A DNA stretch of 64,000 nucleotides, from assembly GCA_035560815.1 (NCBI GenBank), contig DATMYR010000009.1:1-64000 (forward strand), read 5' to 3'. The notes beneath the pieces were generated by a model. The model saw only the letters and a program-made list of their open reading frames with translations. It was not told the origin of the DNA and did not search any database. Source of the DNA: UBA5314 sp035560815 (GTDB lineage: Bacteria > Bacillota > Syntrophomonadia > Syntrophomonadales > Syntrophomonadaceae). A program made the translations under genes and the position numbers. Below are positions 53,790 through 63,061 of the stretch, piece after piece (position 1 is the stretch's first letter; the number at the start of each line of letters is the position of its first letter).

Positions 53790-54460
53790 TTTTATATACC
53801 CCCAAAATTAATATTTAATAATTACTATCTCTCTTACAACATTTGATCGAGCTTTTCTCCACTGGGCCTATGCCATTTCTAACATCGTCTACTTATTATT
53901 GATTAACATGCAAAATGCGTGCCATGGCTGAAACATTATTTGATAACTGTCAAAAGACCGTGAAAAGCAGATAAGTGATGGATGAGGAAACGATGTGGGA
54001 GAAACTGTTCCTAAAATAGGAGGATGAAAGTATTCAAGAAATGAGAGAAGCGGGAAATACTTAGGAAGTGGTTTCTCCTAATATGGGAGAAACCCGCAAT
54101 CCTGGGAAAGATGGCTAGGTATTCTTTATGTCAGGGATTGCACAGGGGAAGAATAACTGAGAGAATTTGTATGGGCTCATAAGTTCAAATTGCTTAGCCA
54201 CGAAGTGCCTGACTGGAGAGGGAAAGCCTGAAGGTCAGGGAGGGAAGCGGGTTGCCGTAATGAAGACTAATAGCGCTGGAGACAACCCCATGAGCAACCC
54301 GATGTTAGGAAAGAGCAAATGTAAGGAAATATTGAAGAAATGTAATCAAAAATAGACGCTATGTAAAGAGATAACCACATGAAACATACAGGTTGAGAAT
54401 ATGGAGAGCGTAAAAATGATGAGAAAAAATAGCGCACCCAGAATATGAAGGAGTTAAACG
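53790..54460 (+). ncRNA. Gene-free, strongly folded stretch, candidate structured RNA
   Basis: About 670 bp with no protein-like frame. In the part 54050-54301 four stems are visible by eye: GGTTTCTCC/GGAGAAACC (54070-54094), GCAATCC/GGATTGC (54096-54141), CCTGAC/GTCAGG (54208-54239) and CGGGTTGC/GCAACCCG (54248-54301). Purine-rich loops (GGAGAGGGAAAGCC, GGGAGGGAAGCG) link them. It runs in the mnmE direction. I cannot name a family; group II intron remnants or HEARO/omega-type RNAs are possibilities to test. Confidence 0.4.
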
Positions 54461-55840
54461 ATGTATCAGGATGATATAGCAGCCCTGGCCACACCACCTG
54501 GCGAGGGGGGCATTGCCATTGTACGATTAAGCGGCAGCTGTGTGATTGAAAAGGCAGCCCGCGTGTTTATACCATACCGGGCTGATAGTAAACTGGAAGA
54601 GCGAAAGGGATACTCGCTTACCCTGGGTTGGATTGTCGATGAAGAGGGACAGAAGGTGGACCAGGTATTGATAGGCCTGATGCGCGGACCTCGAAGCTAT
54701 ACCGGAGAAGATGTCGTGGAAATAAACTGTCACGGAGGAACCCTGGCAGCCCGGCGATGTCTGGAAGAGATTATGAAGCAGTCGGTGCGCATGGCTGAAC
54801 CGGGGGAATTTACCAGGAGAGCCTTCTTAAATGGACGCCTGGATGCCAGTCAGGCTGAAGCTGTGATTGAGATCGTGCGAGCCAAAACCGATAAAGCCTT
54901 GAAGCTGGCCGTCAAACAACTGGAAGGCCGTACCAGCCGTGAAATTCAAGGACTGGAAGATCAATTAGTTGGGTTGAACGCCCAACTGGAAGCCAGTATG
55001 GATTTTCCCGATGATGTGGGGGACCCGGACTATGTGCAAATAGGGGAACAGATCACCCAGCAGATGAAAACCATGAACCGTATACTGGCAGCCGGTTTGC
55101 GAGGAGAAGTATATAGAGACGGGATAAGCATCGCAATAAGCGGAAAACCCAATGTAGGCAAATCCAGCCTGCTTAACGCGCTGCTCAAAAAGGACCGCGC
55201 AATTGTTACCAATATCCCCGGTACGACCAGGGATATCATCGAAGATTATATCAACCTTCGCGGTATACCGGTCAAGCTCATCGATACTGCCGGGATCAGG
55301 GATACTTCAGATGAAATAGAGCGGCTGGGGGTGGAACGGTCGCGGCAGGTCCTCGTAGAGGCTGATTTGATTATCATGGTTCTGGATGTCGCTGACGGAA
55401 TATCAGCCAGCGACCTGGACATCTACCAGAGGATTCAGGATCGGAACCATATAATTCTGGTAAATAAGGAAGATTTACATGACAGAAAGATCAGCCCGTT
55501 TGATATCAAACGGCATTTTGCTGGCCGGCGAGTAATATGGGGATCGGTCCAAGAAGAGATAGGTTTGGATACACTAGAAGACGCTATAGAAGAAATGGCT
55601 CTATCCGGCAGTATAGGCAGTGAGCAGTGGGAAATAATGCTCAACCTGCGGCAAAAAAGTGCTCTTCTACGAGCGCACACGTCGCTTCAGAACAGCATGG
55701 AGAATTTGGGGAAGGTGCCGCTGGATTGCCTGGCTGTAGATATATGGGAGGCTCTGGACAGCCTGGGAGAGATCAGTGGCAAGAACATGAAGGACGAAGT
55801 AATTGATCGCATATTTCATGATTTTTGCATCGGTAAGTAA
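54461..55840 (+). CDS. mnmE: tRNA modification GTPase MnmE
   Basis: 459 aa. With MnmG it makes the (carboxymethyl)aminomethyl group at wobble U34. Folate-binding-like N-terminus (DDIAALATPPGEGGIAIVRL), G motifs GKPNVGKSS, TTRDIIEDY, DTAGIRDT and NKED in the middle, C-terminal CIGK end with the required Cys. AAGGAG before ATG. Confidence 0.97.
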   Translation: MYQDDIAALATPPGEGGIAIVRLSGSCVIEKAARVFIPYRADSKLEERKGYSLTLGWIVDEEGQKVDQVLIGLMRGPRSYTGEDVVEINCHGGTLAARRCLEEIMKQSVRMAEPGEFTRRAFLNGRLDASQAEAVIEIVRAKTDKALKLAVKQLEGRTSREIQGLEDQLVGLNAQLEASMDFPDDVGDPDYVQIGEQITQQMKTMNRILAAGLRGEVYRDGISIAISGKPNVGKSSLLNALLKKDRAIVTNIPGTTRDIIEDYINLRGIPVKLIDTAGIRDTSDEIERLGVERSRQVLVEADLIIMVLDVADGISASDLDIYQRIQDRNHIILVNKEDLHDRKISPFDIKRHFAGRRVIWGSVQEEIGLDTLEDAIEEMALSGSIGSEQWEIMLNLRQKSALLRAHTSLQNSMENLGKVPLDCLAVDIWEALDSLGEISGKNMKDEVIDRIFHDFCIGK

Positions 55841-55877
55841 TGTTTATACCAGGGAAAATAAGAAGGAGAAAACGACT

Positions 55878-57752
55878 ATGAAATACCAGGCGGGAAGCTA
55901 TCAGGTCATAATTATCGGTGCCGGTCATGCTGGATGCGAGGCGGCCCTGGCCGCTGCGCGCATGGGATGCTCCACACTAATCATCACACTTGACCTGCAG
56001 ACCATTGCGCAGATGCCCTGCAATCCCTCGGTAGGCGGAGCAGCAAAGGGGCAGGTGGTTAGAGAAATTGATGCCCTGGGCGGGGAAATGGGTGTAAACA
56101 TAGACAAATCAAGTATTCAAATTCGGATGATAAATACCGGAAAAGGACCGGCTGTTCAGGCACTGCGAGCCCAAGCGGACAAACAAGAATACCACAGGGA
56201 AATGTTGAAGACCCTGCAAAGCCAGGAAAACCTTGATATATTGATGGCCGAAGTAGAGGAGATCGAAAGCGGGGAAGGGCGAGTCCAGTCTGTTGTTACG
56301 CGAACCGGAGCCCGGTTTACCTGTCAGGCGGTTGTTATTACCTCAGGAACTTATCTAAAGGGCCGGATTATCATTGGAGATGTAATGTACGATGGCGGGC
56401 CGGGCAACCACTTTCCCGCCACCAGCCTTTCCAACAGTTTGCAGACTCTGGGATTAGAACTGGGGAGGTTTAAGACCGGAACTCCGCCGCGCATCGACCG
56501 GAAAAGTGTTGATTTTACCAAAATGGTAGAACAACCCGGCGACCCCCGCCCTTTGTGTTTCTCCTTTATAAGCCCTCGGGTTAGCAAGCCGCAAATATCC
56601 TGCTGGTTAACCCATAGCAATCCCATAACCCACGGGATCGTCATGGATAATATTGAAAGGGCCCCGCTATTTACCGGTGTTATTAAAGGTAGAGGGCCCA
56701 GGTACTGCCCATCCTTTGAGGATAAGGTGGTGCGATTTTCCCATAAAGACCAGCACCAGCTTTTTGTGGAGCCGGAGGGACGGACAACTGATGAGATGTA
56801 TGTCCAGGGATTGAACACAAGTCTGCCCGAGGATGTTCAGATACAGGTGTTGCGAAGCATACCTGGCCTGGAGAAGGTTAAGATGGTACGCACCGGCTAT
56901 GCCATAGAGTACGATTATGTAATTCCATCACAACTGAAACTAAACCTGGAAGCACGGGTGGTGGAGGGATTGTTTACAGCTGGTCAGATCAATGGAACTT
57001 CAGGATATGAAGAGGCTGCGGCGCAGGGTTTAATGGCTGGAATTAACGCCGCTTTGAAGGTAAAGGGCCAGGACCCCTTTATATTGAAACGGAGCGAGGC
57101 TTATATTGGGGTGCTTATCGATGACCTGGTGACCAAGGAGAATGAGGAGCCCTACCGATTGTTAACATCACGAGCAGAATATCGTTTATTGCTTCGGGGA
57201 GACAACGCCGATCTCAGGCTGTGCCCTAAGGGGCGGCAGATTGGATTGGTAGATGATCTACGTTGGGCAATATTCAACCAGAAGATAGCGGTCATGGAGA
57301 AGGAATCAGAACACCTGAAAACCCAGACGTATACTCCCGGAGATCATTCTATGGCAGAGTTGCTCCAGACCAAGAACACCCCGGCACTGCGGGATAGGGT
57401 ATCCCTTTGGGAGATCCTGCGCCGGCCGGAAATAAAGATTGAGGATTATGTAGCTCTGGGAATCATGGACCCGGTGGACCTGGATATCATGGAAGAGATA
57501 GAGATACAAGCCAAATATGAAGGTTACATTAAAAAGCAGGAAGAACAGGTTAAGCGGTTTGAGAAGATGGAGACGCGCAGGCTATCGGAGGAGATAAATT
57601 ACCAGGAAGTTTACGGACTCTCCAATGAAGCTGTACAGAAATTGAATCAGGTACATCCGGCTTCAATCGGCCAGGCTTCTCGAATATCAGGGGTAAACCC
57701 GGCAGACATTCAAGTATTATTAATTTATCTCGAGAAAAAAAGAAGGAAATAG
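55878..57752 (+). CDS. mnmG: tRNA modification enzyme MnmG (GidA)
   Basis: 624 aa FAD enzyme, partner of MnmE. FAD loop IIIGAGHAGCEAALAAARMG, middle NPSVGGAAKGQVVREIDALGG, later GTSGYEEAAAQGL and TSRAEYRLLLR. The frame opens at 55803, but ATG 55878 (MKYQAGSYQVIIIG) with AAGGAG upstream is the real start. 37 bp after mnmE. Confidence 0.97.
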   Translation: MKYQAGSYQVIIIGAGHAGCEAALAAARMGCSTLIITLDLQTIAQMPCNPSVGGAAKGQVVREIDALGGEMGVNIDKSSIQIRMINTGKGPAVQALRAQADKQEYHREMLKTLQSQENLDILMAEVEEIESGEGRVQSVVTRTGARFTCQAVVITSGTYLKGRIIIGDVMYDGGPGNHFPATSLSNSLQTLGLELGRFKTGTPPRIDRKSVDFTKMVEQPGDPRPLCFSFISPRVSKPQISCWLTHSNPITHGIVMDNIERAPLFTGVIKGRGPRYCPSFEDKVVRFSHKDQHQLFVEPEGRTTDEMYVQGLNTSLPEDVQIQVLRSIPGLEKVKMVRTGYAIEYDYVIPSQLKLNLEARVVEGLFTAGQINGTSGYEEAAAQGLMAGINAALKVKGQDPFILKRSEAYIGVLIDDLVTKENEEPYRLLTSRAEYRLLLRGDNADLRLCPKGRQIGLVDDLRWAIFNQKIAVMEKESEHLKTQTYTPGDHSMAELLQTKNTPALRDRVSLWEILRRPEIKIEDYVALGIMDPVDLDIMEEIEIQAKYEGYIKKQEEQVKRFEKMETRRLSEEINYQEVYGLSNEAVQKLNQVHPASIGQASRISGVNPADIQVLLIYLEKKRRK

Positions 57753-57761
57753 AAGGAACGT

Positions 57762-58409
57762 ATGGAATATAATGTAAATAGGTTTAAGGAGATGCTCCTG
57801 GAGGAGAACCGCAAGCAAAACTTGATCAGCCGGCGCAACCCCCATAAAGAAATCGATAAGCATATCGAAGACAGCCGAAAGGCACTCGATTTCTTTGATA
57901 TGGAGGGCAAACGCATTGTTGACATTGGAAGCGGTGCTGGATTTCCGGGAATGATCCTTGCTATGCTGGTGCCCAACGCCGAGATTATTCTGGTTGAATC
58001 CGATATGAAGAAGAGCGTATTTTTAAGTACTGTCAAGGCAGAGTTGGACATTGCAAATGTAGGCATAGTGAACCAAAGAGCCGAGATCCTGGGGCAGGAT
58101 CCAGCATTCCGGGAAAGCTTCGACCTGTGTACCAACCGGGCCGTTGCTGCTGTTCGGGTGATCCTGGAATACGGCTTGCCTTTACTTATACCCGGGGGAA
58201 GGGTGGTCATGTGGAAAGGGCGTAATTATCTAGCCGAGATGCAAGAAGCATCTACAGCCCTGGAGATCCTGGGAGGGCAAGCAAGTACTGTATATTCCTA
58301 TTCCTTGATGGATGAATTGGACCGCACCCTGGTGGTGGTTGAAAAGACCCGGGCTACGCCTGACAAGTATCCCCGGAGGAACGGATTGCCAGGCAAAAGA
58401 CCACTATAG
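57762..58409 (+). CDS. rsmG: 16S rRNA (guanine-527 N7)-methyltransferase
   Basis: 215 aa. SAM-binding loop VDIGSGAGFPGMILAML; N-RAVA signature (TNRAVAAVRVILEYG) follows. Third gene of the mnmE-mnmG-rsmG operon, 9 bp after mnmG. Confidence 0.95.
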   Translation: MEYNVNRFKEMLLEENRKQNLISRRNPHKEIDKHIEDSRKALDFFDMEGKRIVDIGSGAGFPGMILAMLVPNAEIILVESDMKKSVFLSTVKAELDIANVGIVNQRAEILGQDPAFRESFDLCTNRAVAAVRVILEYGLPLLIPGGRVVMWKGRNYLAEMQEASTALEILGGQASTVYSYSLMDELDRTLVVVEKTRATPDKYPRRNGLPGKRPL

Positions 58410-58514
58410 CTTCACAAAGCAACTGTTGAAAATCTTCAGTTTTCAGAATCCCATGACCAGCACTATGAACACTTGGCCAACCGTATGATAGCTGGTATTA
58501 CAGGAGGTGGAATG

Positions 58515-59369
58515 ATGGTAATTAAGAGATGGGAGCGGTTTTTGGGTAGAAGCCCGCAGAAGAGCATAAACTCCATCCCAATAGACAAAATCGTTCGGAA
58601 TCCCTTCCAACCTCGACGGGAGTTTGATGAAAAGGAGATCAAGGAACTCGCTCAATCAATCGAGAATTATGGAATTATTCAACCCATTGTAGTACGAGAG
58701 CAGGGTCAAGTTTACCAGATAGTAGCCGGAGAAAGACGTTATCGTGCCTGTCATCAGCTAGGGTTTAAGGAGATCCCGGCCATCATCGATAACATGGATG
58801 ATGAGAAAGCAGCAGCGGTGTCCTTGATTGAAAATCTTCAAAGGCGGGAGTTAAACTACTTCGAAGAGGCCAGTGCCTATAGCATATTGATTCATGTATT
58901 CGGACTTACCCAGGAGGAGGTGGCTCGGAAAGTAGGAAAGAGCCAGTCCGCTGTCGCCAACAAAATGCGCCTCCTCAAAATACCGGAAACAGTTCGCAGC
59001 CTGATTACGTTGGATGCAATAACTGAAAGGCACGCCCGAGCGCTTTTAAAGCTAAGTTCACCTGATTTGCAGATACAAGCGTTGAACCAGATTTATGAAA
59101 ATGAACTAAATGTCAAGGAAACCGAAGAATTGGTAGAGCGTTTGACCCACAGCAGTCCCCAGGAGATTAAGAAAGCCGGTGGGCACAGTGTTTCTATGAT
59201 CATAAAAGATGCGCGTATTTTCCTTAATACTATAAAAGAAACAGTGAAAAGGGCAAGGCAGACTGGTGTTGATATTCTCATGATCGAACGAGAAGATGAC
59301 GGGGAATATGAAGTCGTAATTAGAATAGCCAAAAACCCTAAAAATGTCCGGGTGGTTATGCATAGATAA
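58515..59369 (+). CDS. noc: Nucleoid occlusion protein Noc
   Basis: 284 aa, ParB family. N-terminal amphipathic segment MVIKRWERFLGRS, like the membrane-binding helix of Noc; CTPase boxes (VAGERRYRAC, ENLQRREL) and HTH (TQEEVARKVGKSQSAVANKM). A longer frame exists, but of two adjacent ATGs (58512, 58515) the second has better spacing from AGGAGG and is used. Placement between rsmG and parA with a separate parB marks it as Noc. Its own DNA sites were not found in the window. Confidence 0.9.
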   Translation: MVIKRWERFLGRSPQKSINSIPIDKIVRNPFQPRREFDEKEIKELAQSIENYGIIQPIVVREQGQVYQIVAGERRYRACHQLGFKEIPAIIDNMDDEKAAAVSLIENLQRRELNYFEEASAYSILIHVFGLTQEEVARKVGKSQSAVANKMRLLKIPETVRSLITLDAITERHARALLKLSSPDLQIQALNQIYENELNVKETEELVERLTHSSPQEIKKAGGHSVSMIIKDARIFLNTIKETVKRARQTGVDILMIEREDDGEYEVVIRIAKNPKNVRVVMHR

Positions 59370-59450
59370 ACAAGGACGCATCTAAAAACTTCAAGGTAAA
59401 CGGTTCCCGTCAGGGAGAGACAGTTCAATTAGTTATATTGGGGGAAAGCA

Positions 59451-59477
59451 GCCGGGCGACAGAAGCCCGGTTATTTT
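59451..59477 (+). terminator. Terminator after noc
   Basis: GCCGGGC / GCCCGGT around GACAGAA, followed by TATTTTTAT, 80 bp past noc. Confidence 0.8.
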
Positions 59478-59634
59478 TATCCATAAGGGCGGTTGCGAGT
59501 CTTTTTGTATGGTGAAAATGCTAAAAGGAGAGGGCAGGCACGGTAAATGTTTCGTAAAAGATAGGTTGGCAAGCAGGATTTCCCTTCGAGCAATAGAAAA
59601 CTATATCTTGTAGTTTTTCGAAAGGTGGGCACAA

Positions 59635-60396
59635 ATGACCAAAATCATAGCCATCACCAATCAAAAGGGAGGCGTTGGGAAAACCACCACAGCTGTGAAT
59701 TTATCGGCCTGTATTGCCATGGAGGGGTATCGGGTCTTGTTGGTAGACTGTGATCCGCAGGGAAATGCCAGCAGTGGACTGGGTGTCAATAGACGGGCGA
59801 TTAAGAAGTCCATTTACGATTTATTAGTGGACGATGGTGAGCCTGGTCAAGTGGTGATCCCCACTAGCGTGCCTGGTTTGGATATTCTTCCTTCAACGAT
59901 TGAACTGGCCGGGGCCGAAGTTGAATTGGCCGATCTTAGCCAGAGGGAATATCGTCTCCGAAAAGCCCTTAAGGGAATACGGCAGCAGTATGATTATATC
60001 TATCTGGATTGTCCGCCGTCTTTGGGTATGCTTACAGTCAATGCACTTACTGCAGCCAACTCAGTGATGATTCCACTGCAGTGCGAGTATTACGCGCTGG
60101 AAGGATTGAGCATGCTGGTTGATACAGTCAACCTGATAAAAAAACGTTTAAACCCGGCCTTGGTTATAGAAGGAATTGTTTTTACCATGTTTGATGGGCG
60201 CACCAATCTTTCTATTGAAGTTGTAGAAGAAGTGAAAAAGCATTTTCGACGGGAAGTATACAGGACAATAATTCCCAGAAACGTGCGGCTGAGCGAGGCA
60301 CCCAGCCACGGGAAGCCCATTGTGCAGTACGACGCCAAATCCAAAGGGGCCGAAGTATACAAGGAACTAGCTATGGAGGTGTTGGAGCGTGGCTAA
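59635..60396 (+). CDS. parA: Chromosome partition ATPase ParA (Soj)
   Basis: 253 aa Walker ATPase. Deviant Walker A KGGVGKTTTAVNLSA, DCDPQGNASSG and CPPSLGMLTVNAL. Works with ParB and parS to segregate origins. GAAAGGTGG upstream. Overlaps parB by 8 bp. Confidence 0.97.
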   Translation: MTKIIAITNQKGGVGKTTTAVNLSACIAMEGYRVLLVDCDPQGNASSGLGVNRRAIKKSIYDLLVDDGEPGQVVIPTSVPGLDILPSTIELAGAEVELADLSQREYRLRKALKGIRQQYDYIYLDCPPSLGMLTVNALTAANSVMIPLQCEYYALEGLSMLVDTVNLIKKRLNPALVIEGIVFTMFDGRTNLSIEVVEEVKKHFRREVYRTIIPRNVRLSEAPSHGKPIVQYDAKSKGAEVYKELAMEVLERG

Positions 60397-61228
60397 AAAC
60401 AGCAGAGGTTTGGGGAGAGGATTGGATGCGCTATTATCTGGAGATCAGGATAGCGAGTATTCCATGATGGATATTGATATAAGAATGATTAAACCCGGCC
60501 CTGGGCAGCCCCGACAGGTGTTTGCAGAAGAGGCTTTATCAGAACTGGCTGATTCTATTCGCCAATACGGAATGTTGCAACCGATGCTGCTGCGGCCTGT
60601 AGGGGGACTTTATCAAATCGTAGCCGGAGAGCGGCGCTGGCGGGCGGCCCAAATAGCTGGCATCGAGGCAGTACCAGCAATTGTTAAGGAATTTGATGAT
60701 AAACTGGCTGCAGAAATATCTCTGGTAGAGAATCTGCAGAGAGAGGACTTGAGTTCGGTAGAAGAAGCCAGGGCACTGCGCAGGTTGATGGATGAATTCA
60801 ATTACACCCAGGAGCAGCTTGGAGAGCGCATTGGGAAAAGCAGGAGCCATGTGGCGAACACCTTGAGGATTTTGCAGTTGCCAGATGAGATCTTAACCAT
60901 GCTGGAAAAGGGGCAGCTAACGGCAGGACATGCCCGTACCCTGGTAGGATTGGAGCAAGGGAAACAACTACGCTTGGCTCGACGAATCGCAGGGGAACAA
61001 CTGTCGGTACGGGATGCCGAAAGAGAAGTAAGGACCCGAAAGCCCCAAGATGTTGGCCAGGCCAATATGGGGTTGGAAGCAAGAGAAATTCAGGACCAAT
61101 TGCAAAGACATCTAGGCACACGGGTAAAATTGCTGAGCAAGAGAAAAGGTGGGCGAATAGAGATACCCTACCAGGATGAAGACGATCTAGAGAGGATATT
61201 AGAGATCATAGGGGTACAGATAGGATAG
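60389..61228 (+). CDS. parB: Chromosome partition protein ParB (Spo0J)
   Basis: 279 aa. Start MAKNSRGLGRGLDALLSGDQ is the classic ParB N-terminus. GERRWRAAQIAG and ENLQREDLSSVEEA form the CTPase pocket, and an HTH follows (TQEQLGERIGKSRSHVANTL). GTG start within the parA end. Two parS sites are nearby downstream. Confidence 0.97.
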   Translation: MAKNSRGLGRGLDALLSGDQDSEYSMMDIDIRMIKPGPGQPRQVFAEEALSELADSIRQYGMLQPMLLRPVGGLYQIVAGERRWRAAQIAGIEAVPAIVKEFDDKLAAEISLVENLQREDLSSVEEARALRRLMDEFNYTQEQLGERIGKSRSHVANTLRILQLPDEILTMLEKGQLTAGHARTLVGLEQGKQLRLARRIAGEQLSVRDAEREVRTRKPQDVGQANMGLEAREIQDQLQRHLGTRVKLLSKRKGGRIEIPYQDEDDLERILEIIGVQIG

Positions 61229-61445
61229 TCGGAAGAAACAAGCCCTTTTCTTCAGCATGACGACAAGGCGGCAGGCTGCCAGCTCAGATAACGTGAGAGA
61301 AGGGCAAGGCATGAGAAGGCCTATGATTGAATGGCACAAGATATTGAGACAGACGGCCCTTTTCGCAGGAAGGGCGCATCCCCAAACAGGGTACGATGAT
61401 TAAAAACATTTTTGCATAACACTTTGATACGTTTCGCCAGCGTTC

Positions 61446-61475
61446 GGAAAGGGCTTCGATAGAGAAGCCCTTTCC
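61446..61475. terminator. Long hairpin between parB and the first parS
   Basis: GGAAAGGGCTTC / GAAGCCCTTTCC with a 6-nt loop, a perfect 12-bp stem. It lacks a strong U-tract but is the best candidate terminator for the parAB transcript. Confidence 0.6.
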
Positions 61476-61494
61476 GTTTACATGATCAGACAAA

Positions 61495-61510
61495 TGTTTC
61501 ACGTGAAACA
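61495..61510. promoter_or_regulatory. parS site 1
   Basis: TGTTTCACGTGAAACA, a perfect match to the Firmicute ParB-binding site, 267 bp past parB. Confidence 0.97.
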
Positions 61511-61695
61511 TTGATCAACTCAAGATAAGGTTTTCTTCCGCCCGAGATTGGGAAAGAGGTTAAGAGGTAGCGCCCAAGCGATCTGCTATCTATCCATTAC
61601 AAGGAATTGGTGAGGGTAAGGGCTGAAGCAAGTATTGCGATAGGTGACAATGTAGGCATAAGGGAGGATAACCGACGATAACATATGCCCTACAA

Positions 61696-61711
61696 TGTTT
61701 CACGTGAAACA
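61696..61711. promoter_or_regulatory. parS site 2
   Basis: TGTTTCACGTGAAACA, perfect, 186 bp from site 1 and 12 bp past the larC stop. Confidence 0.97.
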
Positions 61712-61722
61712 TTGTTCAAATA

Positions 61723-62907
61723 CTAAAAATCGGGAAGCAGAGGGACAGTCATCGATATAATTTTCTGGTAAACATGATGAAGGGTTAGACTATGCTCAAT
61801 GGCTATGGCTTGACAGTCTTCATACTCCGGCTTAATCCGCTTACTGCCATCGGGAAGTAATGCCACCTTAATTCGGACCGTTCCCCAAGGGGTATCTAGT
61901 CGATCATCATGCCGCTGAACCACCAGCCGGTTTTGGAGCGAATAGCGAACGCCTAAAGTAGAAGAGTGCTGAATCATTAGGCCCGCGATTTCAGATACGG
62001 CCTGAGTTTGACAAAGCACTGTCAGTAGAATGCCGTTTCGTCCCTTCTTCATTAAAACCGGGGTAGTGAAAAGGTCTAGAACCGTGTCATGCGATAATAA
62101 TACGCTAAATAGAAATGACATCCATTCCGGGTTCATATCATCAATCTCGCACTCCAAGACGGCCACATCCTGTTCCACCAAGTTTGAGGAGTGATAGTGC
62201 TCGGCACCGATAATGCGCAAAAGGTTGGGGACGGAATCACGCCGAAGCCTGGAACCTGCCCCATAGCCAATGGTGAGAGGACGGCATAAGGGAAGAGGCC
62301 CAAAGACCGGTCGCAGCGCTTTAACGAGGGCGGCACCGGTGGGTGTAACCAATTCCATGTCGGCATTAACCCCACGGCAGGGAAGACCTTCCAGTAACAA
62401 AGCAGTTGCAGGAGCGGGACCGGGATAATTACCGTGATCCATCGGAATGAAACCGCTGCTCCAGGGGAGGGGGGAAGAATAAATGGAGCGAATCTCCAAA
62501 TATTGGATGGCATAAAGAGTCCCCAGGACATCAACGATGGTATCGGCAGCACCCAGTTCATGAAAATGCACAGCCTCTACAGAAATGCCGTGAATTCGGG
62601 ATTCTGCTTCAGCAATGGTCTGCATTACCCGAATGGCATCATTACGTAAAGCGATAGGCAGACTCGACCTTGAGAACACTTGTTCTATAGAAGCCAGATT
62701 GCGAAATATCGGTGAAGAATCCTGCACTCGAAAACGGCAGGCTCTAATCCCTTGTAGGGTGACTTCTTCGCACTCCAGCCTAATGTCCAGGCCCAGCGAA
62801 GCAACTAACTCCCGTAAAATGGAAAAAGGAAAGCCCAAATCGATCAGAGCGGATAACAGCATATCTCCAGATATGCCTGAAAAGCAATCAAGATAGATTA
62901 AATCCAT
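61723..62907 (-). CDS. larC: LarC, nickel-pincer cofactor metallochaperone
   Basis: 394 aa. LarC inserts nickel into the pyridinium-bisthiocarboxylate cofactor of lactate racemase and related enzymes. Family start YLDCFSGISGDMLLSALID; metal-ligand type HFHELGAADTIVDVLG; C-terminus with DDMNPE. LarB, LarE and LarA are not in the window. It sits between parS2 and a divergent peptidase gene; some hosts have larC near the origin with no clear link. Confidence 0.9.
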   Translation of the reverse strand: MDLIYLDCFSGISGDMLLSALIDLGFPFSILRELVASLGLDIRLECEEVTLQGIRACRFRVQDSSPIFRNLASIEQVFSRSSLPIALRNDAIRVMQTIAEAESRIHGISVEAVHFHELGAADTIVDVLGTLYAIQYLEIRSIYSSPLPWSSGFIPMDHGNYPGPAPATALLLEGLPCRGVNADMELVTPTGAALVKALRPVFGPLPLCRPLTIGYGAGSRLRRDSVPNLLRIIGAEHYHSSNLVEQDVAVLECEIDDMNPEWMSFLFSVLLSHDTVLDLFTTPVLMKKGRNGILLTVLCQTQAVSEIAGLMIQHSSTLGVRYSLQNRLVVQRHDDRLDTPWGTVRIKVALLPDGSKRIKPEYEDCQAIAIEHSLTLHHVYQKIISMTVPLLPDF

Positions 62908-63061
62908 AGAACAGCTCCTCCTGGAGAGAAAGTAAGGTGTGATACGAACCCGGCCATTTTACAAAAACAGAGATTGTTGTTATTATGACAAGAAAAAAGT
63001 CAATAATATCCTCAGAGGACAATCTAATCATTACGATACAATAATGAGGCTAGGAAGTAAA

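Noticed and set aside
54167..54355. 62-codon frame within the folded stretch before mnmE
   Set aside because: It runs through the stems of the RNA candidate and shows no protein features.
61229..61494. RNA gene between parB and parS
   Set aside because: Apart from the 12-bp hairpin nothing consistent with a known RNA is visible.
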